From assembly GCA_036759185.1 (NCBI GenBank), contig DAIOVD010000056.1, positions 1 to 23,318 of the forward strand: 23,318 bases of DNA, read 5' to 3'. Within the stretch, counting starts at the first letter, position 1; every line of letters starts with the position of its first letter. The DNA is from CAMDMI01 sp036759185. Lineage in GTDB: Bacteria; Bacteroidota; Bacteroidia; Cytophagales; Flexibacteraceae. The translations under genes were made by a program, and so were the position numbers. Shown here piece by piece: positions 1 through 7,917 of this stretch. The notes under the pieces were generated by a model. That model made no database searches. It was given only the letters and a program-made list of their open reading frames with translations, and had not been told where the DNA came from.

Positions 1-706
1 CGACCACCCTTGCCCGATCCAGTTTCCGGCTGAGTTCAGCCAGTTCGTTTTCCTGGATTGAGGCAGCGATTTCAGCCTCCCGCATTTCGACTTTCATGGT
101 TTCCTGTTTGCTGCGGATTTCATTTTCCAGCTGCAGCTTTTCCAGACGGGCGACTTTGAGGCGGAGTTCCGCTTTTTCCACATCTTCTCTTGTGCCACCT
201 CCCGCTTTGAGAAGTCGTTTTGCATTTTCCACATCGGCTTCCAGACTGCTGATTGAAAGCTGCTTGATTTTGTCGTTGGATTGAATGTCGAAAAAGCTCT
301 TGGACAGTTGGAGTCGCAGTTTCCGGATTTCATTGCGTTTCGATTCCAGCTGAAATTTCAATTTGGTGTACATGGTTTCCGTAGCTGATTTGTCGAGCTG
401 GAGGATGGCTTGCCCTGGCTTTACCTGGCTTCCGGCATCCAGCATTGCCGATTGAACAGAGGCCTGGATAGGACTGCTGATCACTTCTTCAAATTCCGGC
501 AACACTTCTCCGGAAGCCTGAAGTGTGTTTTCGACGTTTCCTTTTTCAACCCGGGCAATTGTAATGGCTGATCTGCTCAGGGAAGGTGAGATGAATTGAC
601 GCAGCAAAAACCAGGCAACGGCCAATCCGATAACGGCCAGAGCCACTAAGTAAAGGGGCTTCCGTTTTTGTCTGTCCTGAATTCTCTGATCGATTGGTTT
701 GTCCAT
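1..706 (-). CDS. HlyD-family / RND efflux periplasmic adaptor, partial (N-terminal 235 residues)
   Basis: Membrane-fusion (adaptor) protein that would link an inner-membrane pump to an outer-membrane channel. The reading frame is open from an ATG at 706 to the left edge, so the C-terminal half lies outside. Seen: a charged N-terminus rich in Lys/Arg, one membrane anchor at about residues 18-36, then a beta-rich stretch (about 50-105) with VISSPIQASVQSAML and DAGSQVKPGQAILQLD, which is the usual lipoyl/biotinyl half-motif. From about 110 onward is a long heptad-like, Lys/Glu/Leu-rich alpha-helical hairpin. The pump and outer-membrane factor should lie further left on the minus strand, but this cannot be seen. 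Divergent from yidD. The substrate cannot be told. Family assignment is firm; pump type (RND, ABC/MacA-like) is open, though the coiled-coil length suits MacA/HlyD-like adaptors. Confidence 0.85.
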   Translation of the reverse strand, partial: MDKPIDQRIQDRQKRKPLYLVALAVIGLAVAWFLLRQFISPSLSRSAITIARVEKGNVENTLQASGEVLPEFEEVISSPIQASVQSAMLDAGSQVKPGQAILQLDKSATETMYTKLKFQLESKRNEIRKLRLQLSKSFFDIQSNDKIKQLSISSLEADVENAKRLLKAGGGTREDVEKAELRLKVARLEKLQLENEIRSKQETMKVEMREAEIAASIQENELAELSRKLDRARVV

Positions 707-726
707 AGCTGGTTATGTGTGTTCAT

Positions 727-759
727 TTTGATTCAAGCATTGTGCCAGTGTTAAGTTTT
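727..759 (+). promoter_or_regulatory. Candidate Bacteroidota-type promoter for yidD
   Basis: TTTG at 727-730 is followed after 21 bp by TAAGTTTT at 752-759, one base off the TAnnTTTG -7 consensus. The spacing equals that of the better promoter at 7361. It would start RNA near 766, about 50 bases ahead of the GTG start of yidD. Inferred from pattern only. Confidence 0.35.
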
Positions 760-816
760 TGAAAATGAAGGACGTATCGATTTTTTATTTTCAAAAAGCG
801 TCCGGTTTCGGACAAG

Positions 817-1125
817 GTGTCCGCGATCGGAATCCTGCCGCTGGTTCTTTTTCAAAAACTGCCTTCATTCCGGTTCAAGCCTTTAGTTTTGCAGTATCCG
901 TTTCGAATATTGGTGTTGAAGTCAGTATTGATATTTTTTGTCCGGATGTACCAGCAGATCATTTCACCACATCTGCCGGGTGCATGCCGATACCATCCGA
1001 CCTGCAGTCAGTACATGATTGAGGCCATTGGAAAACACGGTCCGTTCAAAGGAACCTGGCTTGGTATCAAACGAATTGGCCGGTGCCATCCCTGGGGCGG
1101 ACATGGGTTTGATCCGGTTCCTTAA
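817..1125 (+). CDS. yidD: YidD, membrane protein insertion efficiency factor
   Basis: Small membrane-associated protein thought to help YidC/Sec insert inner-membrane proteins. Seen: the diagnostic core MYQQIISPHLPGACRYHPTC, then SQYMIEAIGKHGPFKG, then RCHPWGGHGFDPVP at the C-terminus, with the conserved Cys residues of the family. The longest frame starts at GTG 817 and gives 102 residues, but YidD is usually 70-85 residues. TTG 910, GTG 913 or TTG 916 would give about 70 residues starting near VLKSVLIFFVRMY, so the first 30 or so residues (hydrophobic and basic) are uncertain. In many bacteria yidD sits with rpmH, rnpA and yidC; here it stands alone between an efflux adaptor and a two-component system. 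Confidence 0.92.
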   Translation: MSAIGILPLVLFQKLPSFRFKPLVLQYPFRILVLKSVLIFFVRMYQQIISPHLPGACRYHPTCSQYMIEAIGKHGPFKGTWLGIKRIGRCHPWGGHGFDPVP

Positions 1126-1211
1126 TTATTGGAAAGCGGAACATTCTTAATTTTACTTACGGGGATCCTATCCTTCTGATCAGTTTTCTGCACAATCCGG
1201 AGTTTTCAGAG

Positions 1212-1242
1212 GCCGAAATCCGGGAGAGATTTTCCTTTCGGC
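1212..1242. repeat. Inverted repeat upstream of the response regulator
   Basis: GCCGAAA (1212-1218) and TTTCGGC (1236-1242) form a perfect 7-bp inverted repeat with a 17-base spacer, ending 38 bases ahead of the TTG start of the regulator gene. It could be an operator or a leader hairpin, or chance. The 1126-1280 spacer holds no other convincing signal; a TAATTTTA near 1149 is a weak -7 candidate. Confidence 0.3.
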
Positions 1243-1280
1243 GGAGAATTCAGTAGAATTGACGTTTAATCCGGAACCTC

Positions 1281-2036
1281 TTGAAAACCTGCCTTCTGAT
1301 TGATGATGAACCTGCCAGCCGGGTTGTTCTTCGCGAACTGTTGAATCGTTTTTGTACAGGAATTCAGGTAATCGGTGAATGTGGTGATGTAGATTCAGCT
1401 GAGCTGCTCATCCACAAACTTCAGCCAGACCTCATTTTTCTGGATATTCAGATGCCGGGTAAAGATGGATTTGAATTGCTGCGTCGATTTGAAGCACCAT
1501 CGTTTGCTGTTATTTTTATCACCAGTTACGATCACTATGCCATTAAAGCCATCCGCTTTAATGCCCTGGATTATTTGCTCAAGCCGGTCGACATCGACGA
1601 ACTCACCAAGGCCGTTGACCGGTTTGATATGACCACCCGAATTTCAGCGGAAGTGGCGGCCAACACATTCCAATTCAATCAGCTTGAACCGAAGCTGGTG
1701 TTTCACGTTCGGGACAAAGTGATTCTGGTTCCTTTGCCCGAAATTGCTTTTTTTGAGGCAAACAGCAACTACACTCAAGCCTGGTTGCAGGATGGACAGC
1801 ATTTCATCCAGGCCAAACCTCTGTCGGATATCGAAACGATGATTGCCGATCATGAAGAGTTTTTGCGGATTCACAAAAGTGTTATTGTGAACACACTGTT
1901 TATCCGGAGTTATTCAAAAGGTGATTCCTGTATCATCACCATGGTGTCCGGTCATGAGTTTGAAATCAGCCGGCGACGTAAAACTGAGTTGCTTCAGAAA
2001 CTTTCCAATCTCCAGCTCCGGAATGAGGGTATGTAG
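1281..2036 (+). CDS. LytTR-family response regulator
   Basis: Cytoplasmic DNA-binding regulator, 251 residues, receiving a phosphate from the histidine kinase encoded just downstream. Residues 1-120 are a receiver domain: acidic pair D8/D9, phosphoacceptor D55 in IFLDIQMPGKDG, the Thr/Ser position in FITSYDHYAIKA, and the conserved Lys in LDYLLKPVD. Residues about 148-245 are a LytTR DNA-binding domain (FHVRDKVILVPLPEIAFFEA, then FLRIHKSVIVNTLFI and FEISRRRK). The start is TTG at 1281; it places the first beta strand (KTCLLIDDEP) at the N-terminus, and no ATG lies suitably upstream. The last 14 bases overlap the kinase gene, implying translational coupling. Targets are not shown by the sequence. 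Confidence 0.93.
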   Translation: MKTCLLIDDEPASRVVLRELLNRFCTGIQVIGECGDVDSAELLIHKLQPDLIFLDIQMPGKDGFELLRRFEAPSFAVIFITSYDHYAIKAIRFNALDYLLKPVDIDELTKAVDRFDMTTRISAEVAANTFQFNQLEPKLVFHVRDKVILVPLPEIAFFEANSNYTQAWLQDGQHFIQAKPLSDIETMIADHEEFLRIHKSVIVNTLFIRSYSKGDSCIITMVSGHEFEISRRRKTELLQKLSNLQLRNEGM

Positions 2037-4974
2037 GAAACGGTTTTTGGATTTTCTCCTTCTGGCTTCCCTTTTTTTTATCGGGCAAGGAGTTGAAGCT
2101 CAAATCCTTCCGTTCCGACCGCACTGGTTATCAGGAAGCCTGCCTTCTTCGGAAATCTATGGGATTCATCAGGACAGAAAAGGTTATTTATGGATTCGCA
2201 CCGATGTCGGGTTGTTCCGGGCCAATGGCCGGGAGGTTCATCTGGTTGAAGATAAGCTTGGTAAATCAACCTTTGGCGTCTATGCCCTGGCGGAAGATGA
2301 GCAGGGTAAAATCTGGTTTTCAACATCGGATGGTCGGATTGGGTTTGCCGAAGGAGATTCAATCCGGTACCTGAATCCCAAAGCCCAGAACCAGCCTTTC
2401 TTTCCTATTGAGCGGGAATATTTTTACCTGTTGATTTACGAGAAACCCAATAAATTGTATGCAGCAAGTTCTGATGGTCTTGCAGTATTCAATACTCAAA
2501 CCCTTCCCATTACGGTAACCAATGCCGCAACTGAAAACAGAATTACAGACGACCTGGGTGTCCGGTTTCTGCCGAATGGTGTGATTGTTCAGAATTTTCA
2601 TCGCCCGGAACCAACGCAGAGGGTGCAGAAGTTGGATCTTGATCTGCACAGTTACCACAAGGACAGCACAAAAACCGTTATTAAATTGCCAGTTGCTACT
2701 TCAATCAAAGACTGGAGAAAATTGTCCGTCAAACACCAGGATGGATTTGTTGTATCGGAAGGTCCTCACCTGTTTTTTGTCCGCGGGCAGAAAGTAGAGG
2801 AGTCCATCACCCTCGATCAAAATATTCTGGAACTTTTCAGCGATTCGGCAGGCGGGCTTTGGATTGGGGTACATAAAACCGGAGTCCTGTATTTTCCGGA
2901 TGGCCGGATTTCCTCGGAACCTGTACCTGGCCTGAAAGGATTGTCGGTTACCGGGATTTGCCCTGACCGTGAAAATGGGGTGTGGGCCACCACGCTGGAA
3001 AAGGGAGTTTTCCGTTGCCCGAATCCTGCAGTGCGTTGGTTTTCCGAACCCGAGCTGAATGACCGGATTACGTTGCTGGATAATGTAGGAGGCCGGATTT
3101 TCGCTGCCGGAAAGTCAAACCGGTTTGCTGTTTTTGGAAAAGATAAGCATCGCATGATTGCCTTGCCGACCGGAAGCCCATTGCTGGAATTCACCAGCGT
3201 TTTAGAGGATCGGAACCGATTTCTGGTCTGTGGAAAAGGATTTTTACGGGACTATTCCAATGATTTACGCAGTAATACCACCCTGAAATTCAAAAATCAA
3301 AACACGATACTTTCCTTATCTCAATTGATGAAAGCGGCAAATGGGAAAGTGTTGGGCTTTTTCCACAAATCCATTTTCGAGATTCAGGGAATGGATATTT
3401 TGCCGTTTGGGTTCAAATGTCAGTCGTCGATGAAATGGGGCCTGGTTTGGCCAGACCAAATTGTCCGGCTTTGCACCGACAAGGGTTTGTACCGGTTTAC
3501 CGGAGATTCTTTGGTTGCAGAAACTCAGCTATCGAAACTGAGGGATGAAAATCTCACACACCAGTTTTTGAGTCGTTCTGGTCTGGTTTGGCTGTGTACA
3601 AAAGGCAACGGCATATGGTGTTGGGATGGGAAGAAACTGAAATCCTTTACCCGAAAAGATGGGTTGTCGTCAGACATTTGTTTTCATGCCTGTGAAGATT
3701 TGGCCGGCAACATCTGGATTGGAACCAACAAAGGGCTGAACTGCATGTCCCTGAAGAAAAGCGGGGAGTATCAGATTCAGATATTCGGGGAAGAATCGGG
3801 CCTTCCGTCAGTTGAAATATTGAGAATAGAATACCTGGACGGTGACTTATTTTGTGGTGCCAGTCAGGGACTTTCCAGGATACCGGTTTCTGTTTTTACC
3901 AAACAAAACACCCGTATTCCTGTTTGGCTGGTTTCCAGACACGTAAATGGAGGCAAGTGGCCTGAAGGCGACGTTCTCCAACCCGGGCAGAACCAGCTTG
4001 TTTTTCAGTTTGACATTCCGGGTTTCGGACTTAATAAAGCTCCGGGCATAAAGTACCGGTTGCTTGGGCTTCAATCTCCTGTTTTGTTTAACACTTCCGG
4101 AGAAATCAGGTATCAGAATCTACCGTCCGGGACTTATACCCTGGAGGTTTGGGCAGATTCCAGTCCGGTTCAGGCAAAACCCGATTTTGAACTTCGGTTT
4201 CAGATTTTGCAGCCTTTTTATGAAAAATGGTGGTTTTACCTTTTTTGTATTGCCTTCCTTTCAATCCTGATCTGGCAATTTATCCGGTGGCAAATTGGCT
4301 TGTACAGGAAAAAGGAAGAGGAAAGGGAGAAAATCAACCGTTTGCTGAACCAATACCAGCTTTCAGCATTAAAAGCCCAAATGAATCCACATTTCATTTT
4401 CAATGCCATCAACTCCATCCAGCAGTTTGTGCTGACCAACCAATCGGAATCTGCATACCGGTATCTTACCCGGTTCAGTCAGCTGATACGGAAGGTGTTG
4501 AATCAAAGCGGCGAAGAGAAACATTCACTGCAACAGGAACTGGATATCATCAGTCTGTATGTGCAACTCGAGCAACTTCGGTTTCAGAACCGCTTTCATT
4601 ATGTTCTGGAGGTCGACCCGAATCTGGATATGACGGAAATCGATGTTCCACCATTATTGTTACAGCCTTATGTTGAAAATGCAATCTGGCATGGTTTGAT
4701 GCCGTTGCCTCCAACCCAGGAAGGTAAAGTGGAAATCCTGATCCACAAAACAATGGATGGGATAGAAATCCGCATTCTTGATAATGGGATAGGTCGGGAG
4801 GCTTCCGGAAAAAATTCCCGGAAGGGACATTCTTCAAAAGGAATGGGACTGAATGAAAAACGGATTCAACTGCAGAATCTTTTGCTTCCAGAAGCCCGGT
4901 GGCAGTTGGAAGTAAAAGATGTACTATCAGGTGGAACGGAAGTTATCCTCAGGCTTAAACAGGAGCCGGACTAA
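2023..4974 (+). CDS. Membrane sensor histidine kinase with periplasmic beta-propeller (His_kinase/LytS type)
   Basis: Sensor partner of the LytTR regulator, 983 residues from ATG 2023. That start gives a signal peptide (residues 1-26, ending GQGVEA); the frame stays open upstream to 1921 but only inside the regulator gene. Residues about 30-640 carry repeated two-component-propeller blades (WIRTDVGLF near 57, then GLWIGVHKTG, GVWATTLEKG, GLVWLCTKGNG, GNIWIGTNKG near 564). A Y_Y_Y-like Ig domain follows at about 650-727. One transmembrane helix (WWFYLFCIAFLSILIWQFI) lies at about 736-754, then a short coiled coil and the His_kinase domain with MNPHFIFNAINSIQQF (phosphoacceptor His about 790). 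The ATPase has its N box at VENAIWHGL (about 886) and DNGIG (about 920). It probably reads a periplasmic ligand. Its stop overlaps the convergent receptor gene by four bases. Confidence 0.93.
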   Translation: MRVCRKRFLDFLLLASLFFIGQGVEAQILPFRPHWLSGSLPSSEIYGIHQDRKGYLWIRTDVGLFRANGREVHLVEDKLGKSTFGVYALAEDEQGKIWFSTSDGRIGFAEGDSIRYLNPKAQNQPFFPIEREYFYLLIYEKPNKLYAASSDGLAVFNTQTLPITVTNAATENRITDDLGVRFLPNGVIVQNFHRPEPTQRVQKLDLDLHSYHKDSTKTVIKLPVATSIKDWRKLSVKHQDGFVVSEGPHLFFVRGQKVEESITLDQNILELFSDSAGGLWIGVHKTGVLYFPDGRISSEPVPGLKGLSVTGICPDRENGVWATTLEKGVFRCPNPAVRWFSEPELNDRITLLDNVGGRIFAAGKSNRFAVFGKDKHRMIALPTGSPLLEFTSVLEDRNRFLVCGKGFLRDYSNDLRSNTTLKFKNQNTILSLSQLMKAANGKVLGFFHKSIFEIQGMDILPFGFKCQSSMKWGLVWPDQIVRLCTDKGLYRFTGDSLVAETQLSKLRDENLTHQFLSRSGLVWLCTKGNGIWCWDGKKLKSFTRKDGLSSDICFHACEDLAGNIWIGTNKGLNCMSLKKSGEYQIQIFGEESGLPSVEILRIEYLDGDLFCGASQGLSRIPVSVFTKQNTRIPVWLVSRHVNGGKWPEGDVLQPGQNQLVFQFDIPGFGLNKAPGIKYRLLGLQSPVLFNTSGEIRYQNLPSGTYTLEVWADSSPVQAKPDFELRFQILQPFYEKWWFYLFCIAFLSILIWQFIRWQIGLYRKKEEEREKINRLLNQYQLSALKAQMNPHFIFNAINSIQQFVLTNQSESAYRYLTRFSQLIRKVLNQSGEEKHSLQQELDIISLYVQLEQLRFQNRFHYVLEVDPNLDMTEIDVPPLLLQPYVENAIWHGLMPLPPTQEGKVEILIHKTMDGIEIRILDNGIGREASGKNSRKGHSSKGMGLNEKRIQLQNLLLPEARWQLEVKDVLSGGTEVILRLKQEPD

Positions 4975-7274
4975 AATGTATAGGTGGCGCCCAATGCTGG
5001 TAAAATGGGTAACTGGTTGATTCTTTCGTATTTTATCCGGTCGAAATAAAAGACGTTTTCCCGGTTGTAGGTGTTTACAATGGAAAAAACGGCTTCCAGT
5101 TTCTGATTTTCTCCGAACTTCCAGATTTTACTGATCGAGGCATCCATCCGGTGATAATAAGGTTGCCGGCCTTTATTGAATTCATTTTCGTTTCCGTAAT
5201 AAATTCCAAGGTTTCCATTCTGGGTGTTAACGTCCTGATTCAGGCTACCACCCAGATCAAGGTTCTCATAAAAAGCCACCGTTTGGGTAAAGGGAAAACC
5301 AGACCCAAGGCTCCAGCGTATGTTGATATCCCAATCCTTTTTCTTACCAAAGTTGTAGCTACTCACCACATTCACATTATGCCTTCTGTCGAAAACCGGG
5401 GCATACGTCAGGTTGTTAAAGGTTCTGTCTACTTTTCCAATTGAATAACTGGCCTGGAAGTAAAATGGCTCTTTGTCGTATTTTACCAGAAAATCCACCC
5501 CTCTCGCCAATCCTTTTTCAACAATGAAAACCGGTTGTTCAGGGAAAATCCTGTTCCGGTTCACATTTACAAAATCAGAAAAGGATTTGATGTACGGCTC
5601 CACTGTGATTTCGATTTCGTCATTGATGTCGTATTCCACACCTGCAACAAAGTGATTCGATTTTTGAAGAGCAGATTTTACCACCGGGTTGCCTGGATTG
5701 TTTGTAGTGGCTTCATTTTTTCCGTACACCTGCTCAGGTGAAGAAATGAAGCCCTGAAAAAGTGCAATCACATCACGGTCACTCTGAGTCGAAACAAGAT
5801 TCTGGGAATACATACCCACTGATCCTTTGAGTCGGATCTTTTCTGTCAGAAACAATTTCAGACCAGCCCTAGGCTCCAGACGGATTTTACCAAGCGATGC
5901 ATAGTATTGGAACCGGACGTTTGGTTCAAAAATCAATCGTTTACTGTAATTCCATTTATACTTCAGGAAACCAAACATTTCGGAGTTGTTGGCCTCAAAC
6001 TCCTCTTTTTTCAGTCTTGGGGTAAATGTGGTGTAATTGGTCGCATTGCTCACCAGTCCGATCCCATAGCGAAGTTCATTTCTATTAAGAAAATACGTGA
6101 AATCGAGTCCTCCATTAAGGTTTGAGATACGGGATGTTCTGGGTTCTATGGTGGATTCCTCAATTTTTACATCGTATGAGGAATAAGCAAGAGATCCGGA
6201 AATGAGGACTGTTGTGCTGGAAGGAATGAGAATAAAATTACCACCATATCCGGATGAGTTCCACGAAAAATTCCCCTGATTACCAAGACTTGCTTTATCC
6301 TGAAAATTGAATCCAAACAAACTGGCTTTGTTCCCTCTGTCACCGTGAAAGGTCATTTTTCCGTAAGCATCCGCAAAAGAAAAGGGAAGATAGTTTCCGC
6401 TTTGGTTGGCATATCGGTAAATGGTGGGTGATGTTTTGTTCAGATATGAATTCCGGTAAGATGCCAGAAAGGTAACGCCACCTCCGTTTTTTCCTTTGAT
6501 AAGTGGTCCTTCCAAAATGGCTTTGGCCGAAAAAGGGTTCACTCCGATTTTTCCGCTCAATCTGTTTTTGTTTCCGTCGATGGTTCGCACATCAATTACA
6601 GAAGATGTCCTTCCACCGTAGTCAGAAGGGAAAGCGGCTGTGTACACATCCACATTTTTCAAAATGTCGGTGTCGAAAACAGAAAATAATCCCAGAGAGT
6701 GAAACGGATTGTAAATCATCATTCCATCCATAAGCGAAAGGGTCTGAACATTTGAACCACCCCTGATGTACAACTGACCTCCCTGGTCCCCGGTGAATGT
6801 AACGCCGGGTATTGTTTGAAGATATTGGGCCAGATCGCGTTCGCCACCCATTGGAGGGATAAACCGGATTTCTTTCGGGGTGATCCTTGTAATACTGGTG
6901 TTGACAGTGTTTTCTCTGGCCTGTTTGTTTTTTGAACCTTTGATTTCAATCGCTTTCAGTTCCCTCACTTTTTCTTTCAGAAAGAACTTCTTGCTGAGGA
7001 TTTTTTTTGATTCGATGAAGATACTCTCCTGGATGGTATCATAAAGGAGATTCACCACCATCAACTGGTACTGGCCCTCCGGAATTTTGGATATGGAAAA
7101 GAATCCGTTGATGTCGGTGGTGATGCCATATTTGGTGCCTTTCAGAAAAACAGGGCTGAATAAAACCGGTTCGCCGGTCTTAGCGTCGTACAGGAATCCT
7201 CTCACTTCACCAGTCTGGGCAGACGCAAAAAGAGGAAGTGCGAAAATGGTTAGAGCAAGTAGTAGTTTTTTCAC
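4971..7274 (-). CDS. TonB-dependent outer-membrane receptor with CarboxypepD_reg-like domain
   Basis: Outer-membrane beta-barrel transporter energised by TonB, 767 residues. Seen in order: signal peptide 1-19 (LPLFASA, then QTGEV), a carboxypeptidase-regulatory-like beta-sandwich (about 21-105; GEVRGFLYDAKTGEPVLFSP, GITTDINGFFSI), a plug domain (about 110-225; LAQYLQTIPGV, GGQLYIRGGSNVQTLSLMDG), then a barrel ending in the terminal-aromatic signature GATYTF. At 767 residues it is shorter than the roughly 1000-residue SusC class, and no SusD partner gene is adjacent, so polysaccharide uptake is not implied. Substrate unknown. It converges on the sensor kinase and is divergent from a tiny lipoprotein gene; the spacer holds a palindrome over its likely promoter. 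Confidence 0.9.
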   Translation of the reverse strand: MKKLLLALTIFALPLFASAQTGEVRGFLYDAKTGEPVLFSPVFLKGTKYGITTDINGFFSISKIPEGQYQLMVVNLLYDTIQESIFIESKKILSKKFFLKEKVRELKAIEIKGSKNKQARENTVNTSITRITPKEIRFIPPMGGERDLAQYLQTIPGVTFTGDQGGQLYIRGGSNVQTLSLMDGMMIYNPFHSLGLFSVFDTDILKNVDVYTAAFPSDYGGRTSSVIDVRTIDGNKNRLSGKIGVNPFSAKAILEGPLIKGKNGGGVTFLASYRNSYLNKTSPTIYRYANQSGNYLPFSFADAYGKMTFHGDRGNKASLFGFNFQDKASLGNQGNFSWNSSGYGGNFILIPSSTTVLISGSLAYSSYDVKIEESTIEPRTSRISNLNGGLDFTYFLNRNELRYGIGLVSNATNYTTFTPRLKKEEFEANNSEMFGFLKYKWNYSKRLIFEPNVRFQYYASLGKIRLEPRAGLKLFLTEKIRLKGSVGMYSQNLVSTQSDRDVIALFQGFISSPEQVYGKNEATTNNPGNPVVKSALQKSNHFVAGVEYDINDEIEITVEPYIKSFSDFVNVNRNRIFPEQPVFIVEKGLARGVDFLVKYDKEPFYFQASYSIGKVDRTFNNLTYAPVFDRRHNVNVVSSYNFGKKKDWDINIRWSLGSGFPFTQTVAFYENLDLGGSLNQDVNTQNGNLGIYYGNENEFNKGRQPYYHRMDASISKIWKFGENQKLEAVFSIVNTYNRENVFYFDRIKYERINQLPILPALGATYTF

Positions 7275-7287
7275 TGGATTTTACCTC

Positions 7288-7315
7288 GAAAATCGTTGCA
7301 AACTAAGCGATTTTC
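7288..7315. promoter_or_regulatory. Perfect 8-bp inverted repeat over the receptor promoter (candidate operator)
   Basis: GAAAATCG (7288-7295) and CGATTTTC (7308-7315) are perfect inverted copies with a 12-base spacer, centre to centre 20 bp, or about two helical turns. The spacer contains the likely -7 element of the TonB-receptor gene. The symmetry fits a dimeric regulator, but no regulator can be assigned from sequence. Confidence 0.45.
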
Positions 7316-7331
7316 AAACGTCCTTCCGAAA
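7299..7331 (-). promoter_or_regulatory. Candidate promoter of the TonB-dependent receptor
   Basis: On the minus strand, TTAGTTTG at 7306-7299 differs from TAnnTTTG at one position, and TTTC at 7331-7328 sits 21 bp upstream as a weak -33. RNA would start near 7292, about 18 bases ahead of the ATG at 7274. Supported by the lack of any other candidate in this short spacer. Confidence 0.35.
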
Positions 7332-7360
7332 GAGATTTCCAGCCTTGTGATGAACGGTTG

Positions 7361-7392
7361 TTGATTTAATCAGATGCATTGAATTATCTTTG
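7361..7392 (+). promoter_or_regulatory. Bacteroidota-type promoter of the small lipoprotein gene
   Basis: TTG at 7361-7363 and TATCTTTG at 7385-7392 (an exact match to TAnnTTTG) are separated by 21 bp. RNA would start near 7399, about 22 bases ahead of the ATG at 7421. This is the best-matching promoter seen in the window. Confidence 0.65.
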
Positions 7393-7420
7393 CAAAGGTC
7401 TTAACACACAGAATTTGAAA

Positions 7421-7549
7421 ATGAAAAAGAACATCCTCCCGGCTTTGATTTTTGTAGCTGCTCTTGCCTACTCTTGTAACGTTGCAAAAACGTGCCCGAC
7501 GTACGCAAAAGCACCAAAACAAAGCATCGAAACGGCTTCCCGTCGTTAG
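7421..7549 (+). CDS. Small lipoprotein, 42 residues, function unknown
   Basis: The sequence begins MKKNILPALIFVAALAYSC and ends in two Arg residues. A basic N-terminus, hydrophobic stretch and lipobox (A16-Y17-S18-C19) predict a signal-peptidase-II lipoprotein whose mature part is only 24 residues (C19-R42). That part has a second Cys in KTCPTY (C25) and is otherwise basic and polar. The gene is too short for common gene-calling cut-offs, but it has an exact-match promoter (7361-7392), a 22-base leader and a hairpin terminator 28 bases after the stop, so it looks like a real single-gene unit. It is divergent from the TonB-dependent receptor. I do not recognise a named family. It might sit in either membrane leaflet facing the periplasm, or at the cell surface. 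Confidence 0.75.
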   Translation: MKKNILPALIFVAALAYSCNVAKTCPTYAKAPKQSIETASRR

Positions 7550-7576
7550 AATCGCCATATTTTTTCCTTTCATTTT

Positions 7577-7613
7577 CAGGCTGTTTTCCTACAATGGCCT
7601 GTTTTTTTATTTT
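7577..7613 (+). terminator. Rho-independent terminator of the small lipoprotein gene
   Basis: CAGGC (7577-7581) pairs with GCCTG (7597-7601), and the stem extends inward through two G-T pairs and two T-A pairs to a 7-base loop. A run of seven T, then ATTTTT, follows directly. Confidence 0.7.
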
Positions 7614-7615
7614 TA

Positions 7616-7917
7616 GGGGGTCTGTTCAATGAATTGACCGAACATGATTTCCTGTACATCAGGGATCCGCAGGAAGGGATAATCCTATTTCTAAGGAACG
7701 GATTTTCAACTGAAACTTCTCCTTTTTTCTTATTTAGCTTTTCAAACAGATCCGGATTCGGGAATTTGCTCCTGTTCTTTTCAGGTTACGGAGAAAAAGT
7801 TTTGAAAATGATGCCCGCAATCGAATCTTTAATGATTGAAAATCTTACAAGTTCAAACCCCGGAATACACAATACGAAATCCGGTGCCCCACCATTCAAA
7901 ATGCCGATTATTGCAAC
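7616..7917 (+). other. Spacer upstream of thrB; no convincing gene
   Basis: About 300 bases between the lipoprotein terminator and thrB. A 95-codon ATG frame (7634-7921) runs through it and its TGA overlaps the thrB ATG as ATGA, but the translation has no recognisable domain, its composition looks random, and there is no run of Thr/Ile codons as in a thr leader peptide. No clear TAnnTTTG promoter was found; TAGCTTTT near 7736 is one base off but lacks a -33 element. The thrB promoter is therefore unlocated. Confidence 0.4.

Noticed and set aside
733..747. Sigma-54-like sequence (minus strand TGGCAC-N5-TTGAA) ahead of the efflux adaptor gene
   Set aside because: The -24 half is good but the -12 half reads GA instead of the near-invariant GC, and no sigma-54 activator gene is nearby.
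759..1022. 87-codon frame with an ATG overlapping yidD
   Set aside because: Out of frame with the clearly conserved YidD core; no domain of its own.
1921..2022. Upstream extension of the sensor kinase frame
   Set aside because: It lies within the regulator's LytTR coding sequence and would bury the signal peptide.
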